This document shows, piece after piece, positions 1-7,847 of a DNA stretch of 11,627 nucleotides. Source of the stretch: Neocallimastix lanati (nom. inval.) (lineage: Eukaryota; Neocallimastigomycota; Neocallimastigomycetes; Neocallimastigales; Neocallimastigaceae). The DNA lies in the NCBI GenBank assembly GCA_016946835.1, contig JACVTC010000695.1:1-11627 (forward strand), written 5' to 3'. A program made the translations under genes and the position numbers. The notes beneath the pieces are model-generated. The model had not been told where the DNA came from and made no database searches. It saw only the letters and a program-made list of their open reading frames with translations. The first letter of the stretch is position 1; every line of letters starts with the position of its first letter.

Positions 1-480
1 TTAATTGTTCCATTGAATACAAAATTAAATATGGAGAATTGATAACTAAAAAAGATTTAAAACAGTCGCCAGATTAAAAAGTTTAATAAGAAAACATTAA
101 GACCAAAAATACAACAAGATATTCAGGATCCTTCATACGCTATCAAATTTGGCAAACGCTACAGCAAATCCATATAGGAGATGATGTAACTAGAAGAAAC
201 TAACTGATCGATGAAATTAATGTTGGAAGATACAACCCTAAAACAAGTTTTTCAATATTTTTAACGAAATTAAGCAAAAATATCAAACGATAGAATATAT
301 GAAGGTTGTGGTCACAACAACCACAAAAAAAAAGTTTTATTATTATTTAATTTCTTACTAAAAGAATACCAAAGTCTTAATATTTTTGTCAAAAAAAGAA
401 GAGAAAAAACTGCAAAGAATACACACATTCTTATAGAGAACGACTTAAAAAAAATTGAATAAAGACAGAAAGGAAAGATG
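1..480 (+). pseudogene. Retrotransposon gag remnant (UBN2 / copia-type gag)
   Basis: In copia elements Gag forms the particle that packages the element RNA. Frame 111-200 reads through QIWQTLQQIHIGDD and VTRRN to a TAA at 201; the downstream LIDEIN matches the usual copia gag stretch. The reading then shifts: 211-256 gives LEDTTLKQ, 257-310 gives IFNEIKQKYQTIEYM, and about 358-395 gives KEYQSLNIFVKK. This order (W-x-x-L-Q-x-I-H, then L-x-D-x-x-N, then L-P/K-x-x-Y-x-S-L) is that of the UBN2 gag family. At least three frame changes and several stops separate the pieces, so it is non-functional. Bases 1-110 probably hold the N-terminal gag part, but I cannot align them confidently. Confidence 0.8.
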
Positions 481-603
481 ATATGAATACATAATGTTTT
501 TAGTAATACTACCTAAAGTTAAGGAAAAGAAAAAAAATAAAAAGTCAAGACTTCAGAAGATATCCTAAAAAAAAGAATTTTAAAAAAAAAAAAAAAAAAA
601 AAA

Positions 604-760
604 CAATTGAGAAGGAATATTAAATGTTTCTTTTGTCAAAAATTCTATCATTTTGAAAAAAAAAAAAAAAAAAGGCAATAAAATAAAGAAGATAATGTCG
701 CAAGAATTCACCAAAAAGCAAAGGGGAAAGATAAATAAAAAACAACCCAATATGACAGTA
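604..760 (+). pseudogene. Gag CCHC zinc-knuckle remnant and basic tail
   Basis: Frame 604-660 reads QLRRNIKCFFCQKFYHFEK, a retroviral-type zinc knuckle (C-x2-C-x4-H-x4-C) that in copia elements binds the element RNA. The Cys codons are at 625-627 and 634-636 and the His codon at 649-651. The fourth ligand, due at 664-666, is an AAA codon inside an 18-base A run (656-673), so the metal site is broken. The bases after the run still encode a basic stretch typical of the spacer between the knuckle and protease, including RIHQKAKGKDK, before stops appear. Another 22-base A run (582-603) lies immediately upstream. Confidence 0.8.
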
Positions 761-833
761 ACAGAAACAGATAATAATAGATTAAATATTTAACGATTTT
801 TTCTTTTTTTTTTTTTTTTTGTTTTAGATTACA

Positions 834-1014
834 AAACCTCTTTTGAAAATCCATGTAGTGGCATTACGAAATAATGCAATATCATATTTTCTAATAATAA
901 AACGAAAAATCGCACAGAATGTAGTTGACTCTAGATTTTGGAGCATCTAATCATATGACCTGTAACAAATAGCCAGATAATATTCCACATAAAGGTATTG
1001 ACAATTATAATACC
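834..1014 (+). pseudogene. Retropepsin-like aspartic protease fragment (copia PR active site)
   Basis: From 925 to 969 the frame reads LTLDFGASNHMTCNK, the copia protease active-site segment usually written W-x-L/I-D-S-G-A-S-x-H-M-T. The catalytic Asp codon is 934-936. The following Ser of the D-S/T-G triad is Phe here (TTT at 937-939), which should abolish activity. A TAG at 922-924 occupies roughly the place of the usual Trp, another TAG follows at 970-972, and the frame then continues to a TGA at 1018-1020. Upstream at about 853-890, a shifted frame has residues typical of the spacer before PR. The remainder of the protease, the GAG-pre-integrase domain and the integrase core do not follow. 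Confidence 0.85.
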
Positions 1015-1323
1015 TTATGATTTTTATTTAATAAAAAAGTTGATTTCTTATAATTTCGTGTATTTTAAAAACACGTTTTTATTTTACATCCCTAAACAAT
1101 TTCGTAAAAAGTTATATAACTCCGCTCTACCAAGTATATTTATTGAGTATGATTCCAATCCCCCCGATTATAAGATTTATGAATTTTGTAATAATAAAAT
1201 TATTTTTATCTCTCTTTTTCGTATTTTTTCAAGAATATTCCTGGGAACTTCTCCTCTCCTCCGTCTGTTCTGATTTTTTCAAATTTTACACCATATCATG
1301 AAATCAATTCAGTAATATTCAAA
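998..1323 (+). pseudogene. Copia integrase C-terminal fragment (open-frame remnant, no real start)
   Basis: An open frame spans 998-1273, but it begins at a TTG and should not be taken as a gene. From about 1091 to 1198 it encodes YIPKQFRKKLYNSALP followed by IFIEYDSNPPDYKIYE and NNKII. This is the conserved stretch just C-terminal to the copia integrase core (F-x-P-K-x-x-R-x-K-L-x-x-x-A-x-P-G-I-F-x-G-Y ... Y-x-I-Y-D). In the G-I-F-x-G-Y motif both glycines are replaced, by S and E. The homology then switches frame: 1234-1323 reads NIPGNFSSPPSV and TPYHEIN before a TAA at 1324. The first 17 or so residues of the open frame match nothing I know and probably mark the deletion junction. Confidence 0.8.
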
Positions 1324-1324
1324 T

Positions 1325-2570
1325 AAATAATATTAGCTTTGATAAAAATATAATAATACTAATACTTTCAATAATAATAATGAAACTTTTAACAATTACA
1401 ATAGTAATATCAATAATAATGTTAATAGTAGTAATAATAATTCTAATAATGATGTTAATGTATTCCTGTTATTATTAATACAGTAATATTAATAATAATA
1501 TAAATAATAATTTTGATACTGATAATAACACTAGTAATAATCGTGACAATTTATCCAAAGATAATTACAGTATCAATAATACAATAATACTTGTAATAAT
1601 TATGACAAATTATCCAAAGATAATTACAATATCAATAATACATAATATATATATGATAAATGAAGATATTTTATGGAAGATGTTAATATTAATCATTTCA
1701 CTGATAATGACAGTAATAATTTTTTAAATAATAATTAAAAATATGATATGAACAATACTAATATAAATTCATCTAATATTAATAATACAAATAATACTAA
1801 TAATATAAATATAATTAATGTAAATAATAATAATAATAGTAACATTATATTTCATCAAATAATAAGATAGATTTAAAACAGTTGAAAATTTAAATAAAAA
1901 CACTGTTAACAAAATGTGAAAATAATAACCAATGAGTCAGAGGGCTCCTGCTTCTCTTTTATGAAAATGGAAACTGATTGGGAAAATATCAGAAATAAAA
2001 ATTTAAATGACAATGATAATAATATAAATGTCAATTCTTATTTATTTATATGAAAATATTAATTTAAATGAAAATAAAATTTTAAAACTACGATAATAAC
2101 ATGAATAAAGATAATAACATAAATGAAGATAATAACATTAATGAGGAAAAAAACATTAATAAGAATAATAATTTAAACCAAGACAATATATTAAATGAAG
2201 ACAACAATGAAATTAACGACGAAATAATAATAATTTGAACGATAATAATTTAAATGCCAGGAATAATATAAATGAGAATTTTATTGAAAATAATAAAATA
2301 AATGAAGAAAAGCATTATTTTATCAGAAGAAAGTAATAGAGTCGAAAAAGATAATTTAAATGAAGAAATTAATTCAAAAAAATTAACATTTCGAACAATA
2401 AAGAAATTAATAATTTAAAAGAATATACAATATTAATAAAAAATAATAATAATTTTCAGAAAAACATCTCACATAATATTCCTATCAATAATATAAATTA
2501 TACTGATAATAAAATTGACCATCTTGGGTTGAAAAACAAAAATGAAACTAGTTAAACAAACCATTTATGT
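1325..2570 (+). pseudogene. Asn-rich low-complexity linker of the decayed copia polyprotein
   Basis: Long stretches are runs of AAT codons mixed with ATT, GAT, AGT and GAA, giving Asn-rich peptide in shifting frames. Examples are 1378-1467 (N/S/V-rich), about 1924-2050 (containing FMKMETDWENIRNKNLN) and about 2100-2240 (INEDNNINEEKNINKNNN). More follows to about 2540 in other frames. Stops and indels break it at least six times. Its position directly after the integrase C-terminus suggests the integrase/reverse-transcriptase linker of the same element, which would be unusually long at about 400 codons. That link is inference; it could instead be a separate decayed Asn-rich gene. Single-base slippage in AAT arrays is a simple explanation for the many frame changes. 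Confidence 0.6.
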
Positions 2571-2599
2571 AAAAGGAACTTATTATATTAAAGACGTAA

Positions 2600-2730
2600 A
2601 TAATATTTAATAATATTTAATAATACTTAATAATACTTAATAATATTTAATAATATTTATAATATTTTAGTATTTTATTTAATAATACTTAATAATATTT
2701 AATAATATTTATAATATATAATATTTTACG
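2600..2730. repeat. Decamer tandem array TAATA(T/C)TTAA, two blocks
   Basis: From 2601 to 2660 six 10-bp units follow each other in perfect phase (TAATATTTAA, same, TAATACTTAA, same, TAATATTTAA, TAATATTTAT). A second, less regular block with the same unit runs about 2679-2720. The array begins right after the last coding-like bases of the retroelement fossil, so it marks or forms the boundary. The T/C variant units occur as adjacent pairs, as expected if pairs were duplicated by slippage or unequal exchange. Confidence 0.8.
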
Positions 2731-3108
2731 TAATAATACTTATTAATATTTAAACATTTTAAACATAATTTGACGAAATTATTTTTATTACTTTTTTTTT
2801 TTTTTTTAATAAAATTTCCATCATTTTGTAATATTTAATTAAAGCATTAATTAAATATATTAGCTATATGGGTTAGATTAATGAATGTTTCTCATAAAAT
2901 CCATTTTAACTTTTCATTTAGTTGAATTATAATAAGATAAATAATTATATTTTTTTTTTACTATTGAATTATAATAATATAATGAATAACAAAAAAATAT
3001 ATATAATTTATATTAAAGTAATTAAAATTCTTATTAAACATTAAAATTTAACTTTATTTTTTAAAAATTTACAAATATAGAAAAAAAAATTAATGCAAAT
3101 AAGATAAT

Positions 3109-3146
<38 letters not shown>

Positions 3147-3261
3147 AAATTTTGTTAATAAAAAAATTTTTTTTTATGCAAACATTTTAAATGTGTAACT
3201 TTAAAATATATATATTTTTATATATTAATTAATTTATAAAAAATAAAAAATAAATTAAAAT

Positions 3262-3327
3262 TTTTATTATCCTTTGTTTCATATTTTATTTAAATTTCTA
3301 TATGCCCATCAACTTTATATTCCAACA
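3262..3327. mobile_element. Possible Ty1/copia LTR terminus (solo LTR or 3' LTR end)
   Basis: Bases 3316-3327 read TATATTCCAACA. On the minus strand this is TGTTGGAATATA, the form of terminus seen in Ty1-type LTRs (TGTTGGAATA at the 5' end, mirrored at the 3' end). The 20 or so bases next to it are clearly less AT-rich than the surroundings. Read plus, it could be the right end of a 3' LTR belonging to the upstream fossil; read minus, the start of an LTR in the opposite direction. I see no matching second terminus and no flanking 5-bp duplication (the five bases outside are ATTCA), so it may be a fragment or coincidence. Confidence 0.3.
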
Positions 3328-3584
3328 ATTCATATAAAAAATAAAAATAATTGTATAATTAATATAATATGTAAATAAATATAATATATATTGTATATTA
3401 TATAGTTAAAATAATAGTTTATCTTTTTTTAATTTTTATATTTATTTTTTTTTATTCATATATTATTCATAATAAAAATACAATTTAAAATAATGAAGTA
3501 AAATCTAAAAATAAAAAAGGAAAAAATAAATAAATATCATAAGATTCAATTTTTGTAATTTTAATTTATTTATTATATGCTAAC

Positions 3585-3615
<31 letters not shown>

Positions 3616-3698
3616 ATGTTTATTCGTGTTTGACGAAATTGAAGGAATAATAGGAAATAATTACTTTTTCTTTGTTATATTGATAAAGTTGTGAGAAG

Positions 3699-3701
<3 letters not shown>

Positions 3702-3736
<35 letters not shown>

Positions 3737-3737
3737 T
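3702..3737. repeat. (TTA)n microsatellite
   Basis: About twelve uninterrupted TTA units lie in the spacer, with no coding context on either strand. Confidence 0.9.
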
Positions 3738-3991
3738 ATATTAGGAAGAGAATACACTTCCATTGCTTAAATTATTTATTCTTATAAGTATTAAAACATA
3801 ATATCATAATATTATAAATGAAAAATATATTATTAATATATTAAAATAAAAAAATATATATATATTGTATAAAAGATTTTTTACTATATCTATCAAAGAG
3901 TTAACTTAATAGAACTACTAATTACCAATACAACTGGGATAATTTTATGTAAATATAATATTTATTAAAGTACTTTTATTCATAAAATATC

Positions 3992-4022
<31 letters not shown>

Positions 4023-4195
4023 TTACACATATTAAATTTTTTAATAAAAAAGAAAAATTAAAAATTCTATAATTGTATTAATTATTAACTGTTATAAATT
4101 ATAAATTATAAATTATTATTAATAATATTATTGGATATAAAATTTAATTTTTTTTTTATTTATTTATTTATTTTTTTTTATTATTTTTTAAATTC

Positions 4196-4241
<46 letters not shown>

Positions 4242-4242
4242 T
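4196..4242. repeat. (TTA)n microsatellite
   Basis: About fifteen uninterrupted TTA/ATT units. Read on the minus strand this is an AAT run, which would encode poly-Asn, but stops surround it, so it is taken as a non-coding microsatellite. Confidence 0.9.
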
Positions 4243-4725
4243 GTATGATCATCATATATTATTAGCATTTATTCAAAAATATAAAATTCAATTTTTTAAA
4301 ACTGTAAATAATATAAATTAATAAAGGCTATTTTAATATAATGATATTAATAATAATAGTAAATATGCAAAAATCAAGTACTTTTATAAAAAATTTTTTA
4401 AATAGTAAATTTATTATATATTATATATAATGATTTTATTTTTTCTTTATTTTTATTTAATTTCATTTTATTTACTACTATTATTATTATTATTATTTGT
4501 TTTTTTTATTTTAATTTTTATCTTTATTTTTTCATTTGTATTTTTTTTTTTTTGGTTTATAATTTCTTATTTTATTTTTTGTTAGTTTTTTTAATTTTTT
4601 TTTTTTTATTTTATTTCAAATTTTATTAATTTATTTTTATTTTATTTTAAATTTATTATTATTTTTACTAATATTATTATTTATTATTATTTATTATTTT
4701 ATTTTATATTTTCTTTTAATATTTT

Positions 4726-4810
4726 TTGTTTATTTTGATTTTTCTTTTTGTTATATATATATTGTTTATTTTGATTTTTCTATTTGTTATATATATATTG
4801 TTTATTTGTT
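4726..4810. repeat. 36-bp tandem repeat, two copies plus a partial third
   Basis: The unit starts at 4726, repeats at 4762 and begins again at 4798, an exact 36-bp period. The two complete copies differ by one base (CTTTTTG versus CTATTTG) and each ends in a TATATATATAT run. The third copy is recognisable for only about 11 bases. The near identity suggests a recent duplication in the T-rich region downstream of the minus-strand gene. Confidence 0.85.
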
Positions 4811-5165
4811 TGTTGGTTTTTTTTGTTAATTATGGGGTGACTAATTAATAATTAATTATTTTTCCAATTTTTTTTTATTTTTTTTTATTTTTTTAATCTA
4901 TATATTATATATATTCCTAAATATTTATTTATTATATTAATATATTAATTATATTATTTAACATTATTTCTTTATATAATATATATAAGTTTATAGCTTT
5001 AACTATCATGTTAGATAGAATATATACTTTTTTTAACAGCAACAGCTAAAAAGTTTCTTAAAGACTAATAAATTGAAATAAAATTTTATAAAGATTAATT
5101 AATTTTATATTCCCATTAATAATTTTATTTTCTATTTTTTTTTTTTTTTTTTTTTTTTATCATTA

Positions 5166-5692
5166 TTAGGTTACTAAAATTAAAATAACAAAAAAAAAAA
5201 AAAAAAAAAAAAAAGTAAAAACTTACAAGATTTCTTTTGTTTCTTTTCTTTCTTTTGGTTTGTATCCTTAGTAGTACTGGTAACAGTAGTAGCTGGAGTT
5301 TGAACTTTTTTAGTAACTTCTTTCTCAGTAACTTTCACTTCTGATTTTTTACTCTTAAGAGAGGAATCATCAGTATCTAAAACTTTTTTTACAATCATAG
5401 TATGACCATCTTGATCAACAACTGTTTTATCAGCGTCAATAGAAGTCCAAATATTACCATTAATTAAAAATTTATAACTGATGGTAGTTCCTGGACGAAC
5501 ACTAACATCAGCACTATACTTGCTGCCATCATTAGCTTTTTTCATATCAAGCCAACCACTCCATGAACCAAAATCACCAACTACACGAATAGTTTTAATT
5601 TCTTCTGGAATTTTTCCTGCGATAATTGGGAAATCAATAGTATAAGAAATGAATTTAGAATTCTTTCTAATAATTTCTTGTTCAGTAGACAT
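5166..5692 (-). CDS. Small AMPK-beta/Mdg1-like glycogen-binding domain protein (CBM48-type), two exons
   Basis: Exon 1 is 5692-5227 (155 codons plus one base) and exon 2 is 5173-5166, giving 157 residues after splicing. Residues 14-105 form an AMPK1_CBM-like beta-sandwich: IRVVGDFGSWSGW (35-47), DGSKYSADV (55-63), PGTTISYKFLINGNIW (67-82) and VVDQDGHTMIV (91-101). In AMPK beta the glycogen-contacting residues include a Trp in G-x-F-x-x-W, a Lys in YKF and a Trp after DG. Counterparts here are Trp44, Lys74 and Trp82, whereas the later Leu and Asn of the usual LGTVNN loop are not kept. The family binds glycogen-like glucans; yeast Mdg1 and Crp1 carry a similar N-terminal domain. There is no AMPK-beta C-terminal (kinase-complex) domain and no signal peptide, so the protein is probably a free cytosolic glucan- or protein-binding adaptor (inference). 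Residues 112-155 are Lys/Thr/Ser/Glu-rich and probably disordered. I start at MSTEQ (5692), after an A-rich context; an in-frame ATG at 5728 would add 12 residues, mostly Lys and Asn. Confidence 0.85.
5174..5226 (-). other. Spliceosomal intron in the CBM48-type gene
   Basis: On the minus strand the exon ends in AAATCTT and is followed by GTAAGT (5226-5221), the consensus 5' splice site. The 53-base intron contains a run of about 25 T and ends TTTTAATTTTAG (AG at 5175-5174). Splicing joins T with TA, giving Leu-Thr and then TAA (5168-5166), followed by another TAA one base out of line. Without splicing the frame reads into an implausible C-terminal Phe/Leu tract, an artefact of the intron's poly-T. 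A second possible acceptor lies at 5047-5046 (TTTTTAG, intron of 181 bases) and would give an 11-residue alternative tail stopping at 5013-5011. Confidence 0.75.
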
Positions 5693-5900
5693 TTTTTTTT
5701 TTTTATTTATTTTATTATCACCTATCATTTCAAAATGAAAATATATATATATATATTAATATTAATATTATATATATAATTTAAAACTTTTAATAGAAAT
5801 ATTTATTGTATTTATTAATTCAGCTAGAAAACAACAAAAGAAAAACTATTTCGTTATAATTTTTTATTGTTGTAATATTTATAATTGTTCCATAAATGAA
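5693..5900 (-). promoter_or_regulatory. Upstream region of the CBM48-type gene
   Basis: Bases 5693-5704 give an A-rich leader just before the ATG. A TA dinucleotide run at about 5740-5755 lies 50-60 bases upstream and could act as TATA-like sequence, but such runs are common here. An inverted pair, ACAACAA (5831-5837) and TTGTTGT (5867-5873), sits further up around a CG-containing TTTCGTTATAA. No recognised factor site can be named. Confidence 0.3.
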
Positions 5901-6132
5901 AAAAAAAAAATTAAAATATTAATATTAAGATATAAAACATATAAAACTTACAAATATTATTGAAAATAAATTTAAATTATTTTATAGTATAAATTTAATT
6001 ATTATATTTTTTGTTTGTTGCTTAAAAAATGAAAAAAAAAATTTTTTTCTTTAAAGAAATTCCAAAATTTGAATATTACTTTATATTAATTAATATTTGT
6101 TTATTTTATTATGATTTTAAATATTGAATTAT

Positions 6133-6199
6133 AACTAATCTTTTATAATAGTTGAAACAGATAGAGTTATTTGAATTAGTTTATTATAAAAGATAAGTT
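6133..6199. repeat. Inverted repeat, 18-bp arms, 31-base loop
   Basis: AACTAATCTTTTATAATA (6133-6150) pairs with TATTATAAAAGATAAGTT (6182-6199) at 17 of 18 positions. The 31-base loop holds comparatively GC-richer sequence (GTTGAAACAGATAGAG). The pairing does not extend beyond the arms. It could be a cruciform-forming site or a degenerate mobile-element end pair, but no element or flanking duplication is visible. Confidence 0.6.
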
Positions 6200-6508
6200 G
6201 CTTTAAACATCAAAATTGTATTATATATTAGTTTTTTGGATATATTATTTTAAATAGTTTTTATTTTTTTATATTAAACTTATTATATAAAGAAATAATT
6301 AAAAATAAATAATAAATAATAATATTATGTTTAAAATTTTTTATTTTATTTTATTTTATTATTTTGAAGTAAAGAGAAGAATAAAAGATAAAAATCTTTT
6401 GTTCTATTTAAAAAAATTTTTTTTTTTTAAAAAAAATTTTATTAATATACTATATATTATATTACAATATATTACAATATATTTTATTTAATAGAAATTA
6501 AATATATT

Positions 6509-6541
<33 letters not shown>

Positions 6542-6598
6542 TCATTTAAGTAAAATAAAAAAAGTTAAGATGGTCACACAATAAAGTTATAATATTTA

Positions 6599-6692
6599 AT
6601 GGAACATAATCTATAAATTAATATTATTATAATATTAATACAATTCAGATTTAAATTAATACAACATATATATAAATGTAAAAATGTTCCAT
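6599..6692. repeat. Short inverted pair ATGGAACAT / ATGTTCCAT
   Basis: A perfect 9-bp inverted pair (6599-6607 and 6684-6692) is separated by 76 bases, with nearly matched A/T flanks outside. The GTTCCAT core also appears at 7-13 and about 5887-5893. Weak evidence for a small element or a repeated binding site. Confidence 0.3.
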
Positions 6693-7081
6693 AAAAAAAG
6701 ACTTTATAAATACTTATGTATAACATTTTTATTATATATATATAATAAATAATTTGTATTTTTTTCCCTAAACATTGTATTTAAATTAAAAAAATTTTTT
6801 TTTTAAATATATTTAAATGTCATATTATTTAAATATAATACAGAAATTTATATTAATTTTTTAATTTTTAGTATAATTAAATATTAAGTAAAAATCACTA
6901 GTCAGGAAAATATAAAAAAAAGTTCATTTTTAAATATATGTGCAATAAAGTAAAAGTTAATTAGTATTTACAATTAAAATATAAATAAAAGTTACAGTTC
7001 TTCATCATTCAGTTTTATTTTTACTGTAATAATTTAATTTCTTATTTAAAGGTATGATAATAAATAAAATAGTAACAATAA

Positions 7082-7135
7082 TAAAGAATCAATGATATTT
7101 GAATAAAAAACAATTAAAATTTTAATGATTCTTTA
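7082..7135. repeat. Inverted repeat, 10-bp perfect arms
   Basis: TAAAGAATCA (7082-7091) and TGATTCTTTA (7126-7135) are perfect complements around a 34-base loop. A smaller inverted pair, TTACAGT/ACTGTAA, lies at about 6992-7028. Both include C and G and so are less likely to be trivial than the all-A/T palindromes. Confidence 0.45.
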
Positions 7136-7761
7136 AGAAAATAATATACAATGTTATTTTCTTTCAATAAATAATGATAACTATAACTTTTTTCTAATTA
7201 ATTTTGTATAATACAATTCATATTCTCAAAAAAAGTATTATATTAAAGAAATTTATCGTAAATCTTGTATATATTAAATAATGTATATATTATAAATTAT
7301 TGTTCAAAAAAAAAAAAAAAAAAAGAATAAAAATTTTGGTCATTTTATAGTAATAGTTTTATAGTAATAATTTTATAATAATAATAATAATTTTTTAATA
7401 ATTTTTTATAATAATTTCTTAAAAAAAAAAATGAAAATTTTAAATAATTTAATATATGCTAATATATTATATCTATATATTATATATATATTTAAAATTT
7501 ATATATATAGTTAATGCATCAGTAATCAAATTTAATTTTATTGGCTAAAATTATTTAATTACATGTAAATTTTCTGTAAAAGTGTTTTTTTATTTAATTG
7601 AATTTCTTTTTATAGAAACATTTAATTAAGAATTCATCTCTAAATTAAAAATCAATAAAGTCAAAATATTAATGAAGAATTGATTATATTAAATTTATCC
7701 ATTTCTTTTTTTTTTTTTTTAGTAAAAAAAATTTTTTTAAAAAAAAGAGATACATATATAA

Positions 7762-7832
<71 letters not shown>

Positions 7833-7847
7833 ATATATATATATATA
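7762..7847. repeat. (TAAA)18 microsatellite followed by (TA)7
   Basis: Eighteen uninterrupted TAAA units cover 7762-7833 and run directly into TA repeats 7834-7847. The perfect repetition indicates active slippage and a probably polymorphic site. Confidence 0.95.

Larger units (their letters stand above)
1..2570 (+). mobile_element. Fossil Ty1/copia (Pseudoviridae-type) LTR retrotransposon, internally deleted and 3'-truncated
   Basis: Copia-order protein fragments lie on the plus strand: UBN2-like gag (about 100-470), CCHC zinc knuckle (about 604-673), aspartic protease active site (922-972), C-terminal integrase piece (about 1050-1323), then a long Asn-rich linker (about 1325-2570). Every piece is split by stops or frame changes, so nothing can be translated as a whole. 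Only about 80-110 bases separate the protease motif from the integrase C-terminal piece. The integrase HHCC and DDE core normally between them (several hundred residues) is therefore missing, which indicates an internal deletion. No reverse transcriptase (YVDD-type) or RNase H motif was found downstream. The 5' LTR, if any, lies left of the window. The right boundary is approximate: the last coding-like bases are near 2560, just before a decamer array. Confidence 0.85.
2571..5010. other. AT-rich intergenic spacer
   Basis: No coding region is supported on either strand. The sequence is almost only A and T, with poly-T at 2792-2807 (16) and 3112-3140 (29), and poly-A at 3585-3613 (29) and 3992-4020 (29). 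It also has TTA microsatellites at about 3702-3737 and 4196-4242, and strand-biased T-rich DNA from about 4430 to 4900 with very little A-rich sequence. Short islands of more mixed composition lie at about 2866-2915, 3270-3330, 3615-3700, 3745-3770 and 3895-3950. They are too short and stop-ridden to call genes. The island near 3327 may be an LTR end. Confidence 0.7.

Noticed and set aside
998-1273. 91-codon plus-strand open frame as a gene
   Set aside because: It starts at TTG, its core is the copia integrase C-terminal segment, and the homology changes frame at about 1234; it is a pseudogene fragment.
3260-3330. Short minus-strand coding-like stretch (LLEYKVDGHIEI) as a gene remnant
   Set aside because: Only about 12 codons before a stop, no family match recalled; the LTR-terminus reading explains the composition better.
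4201-4242. TTA run as a poly-Asn-coding exon on the minus strand
   Set aside because: Flanking sequence on that strand has stops on both sides and no codon-like structure.
5180-5226. C-terminal Phe/Leu-rich segment as a membrane anchor of the CBM48-type protein
   Set aside because: It is encoded by poly-T directly after a consensus GTAAGT donor and before TTTTAG, so it is best explained as intron.
5693-5728. 12-residue N-terminal extension of the CBM48-type protein from the upstream in-frame ATG
   Set aside because: The added residues are mostly Asn/Lys encoded by an A run like those in leaders here, and the second ATG sits in a good A-rich context. It cannot be excluded without transcript 5' ends.
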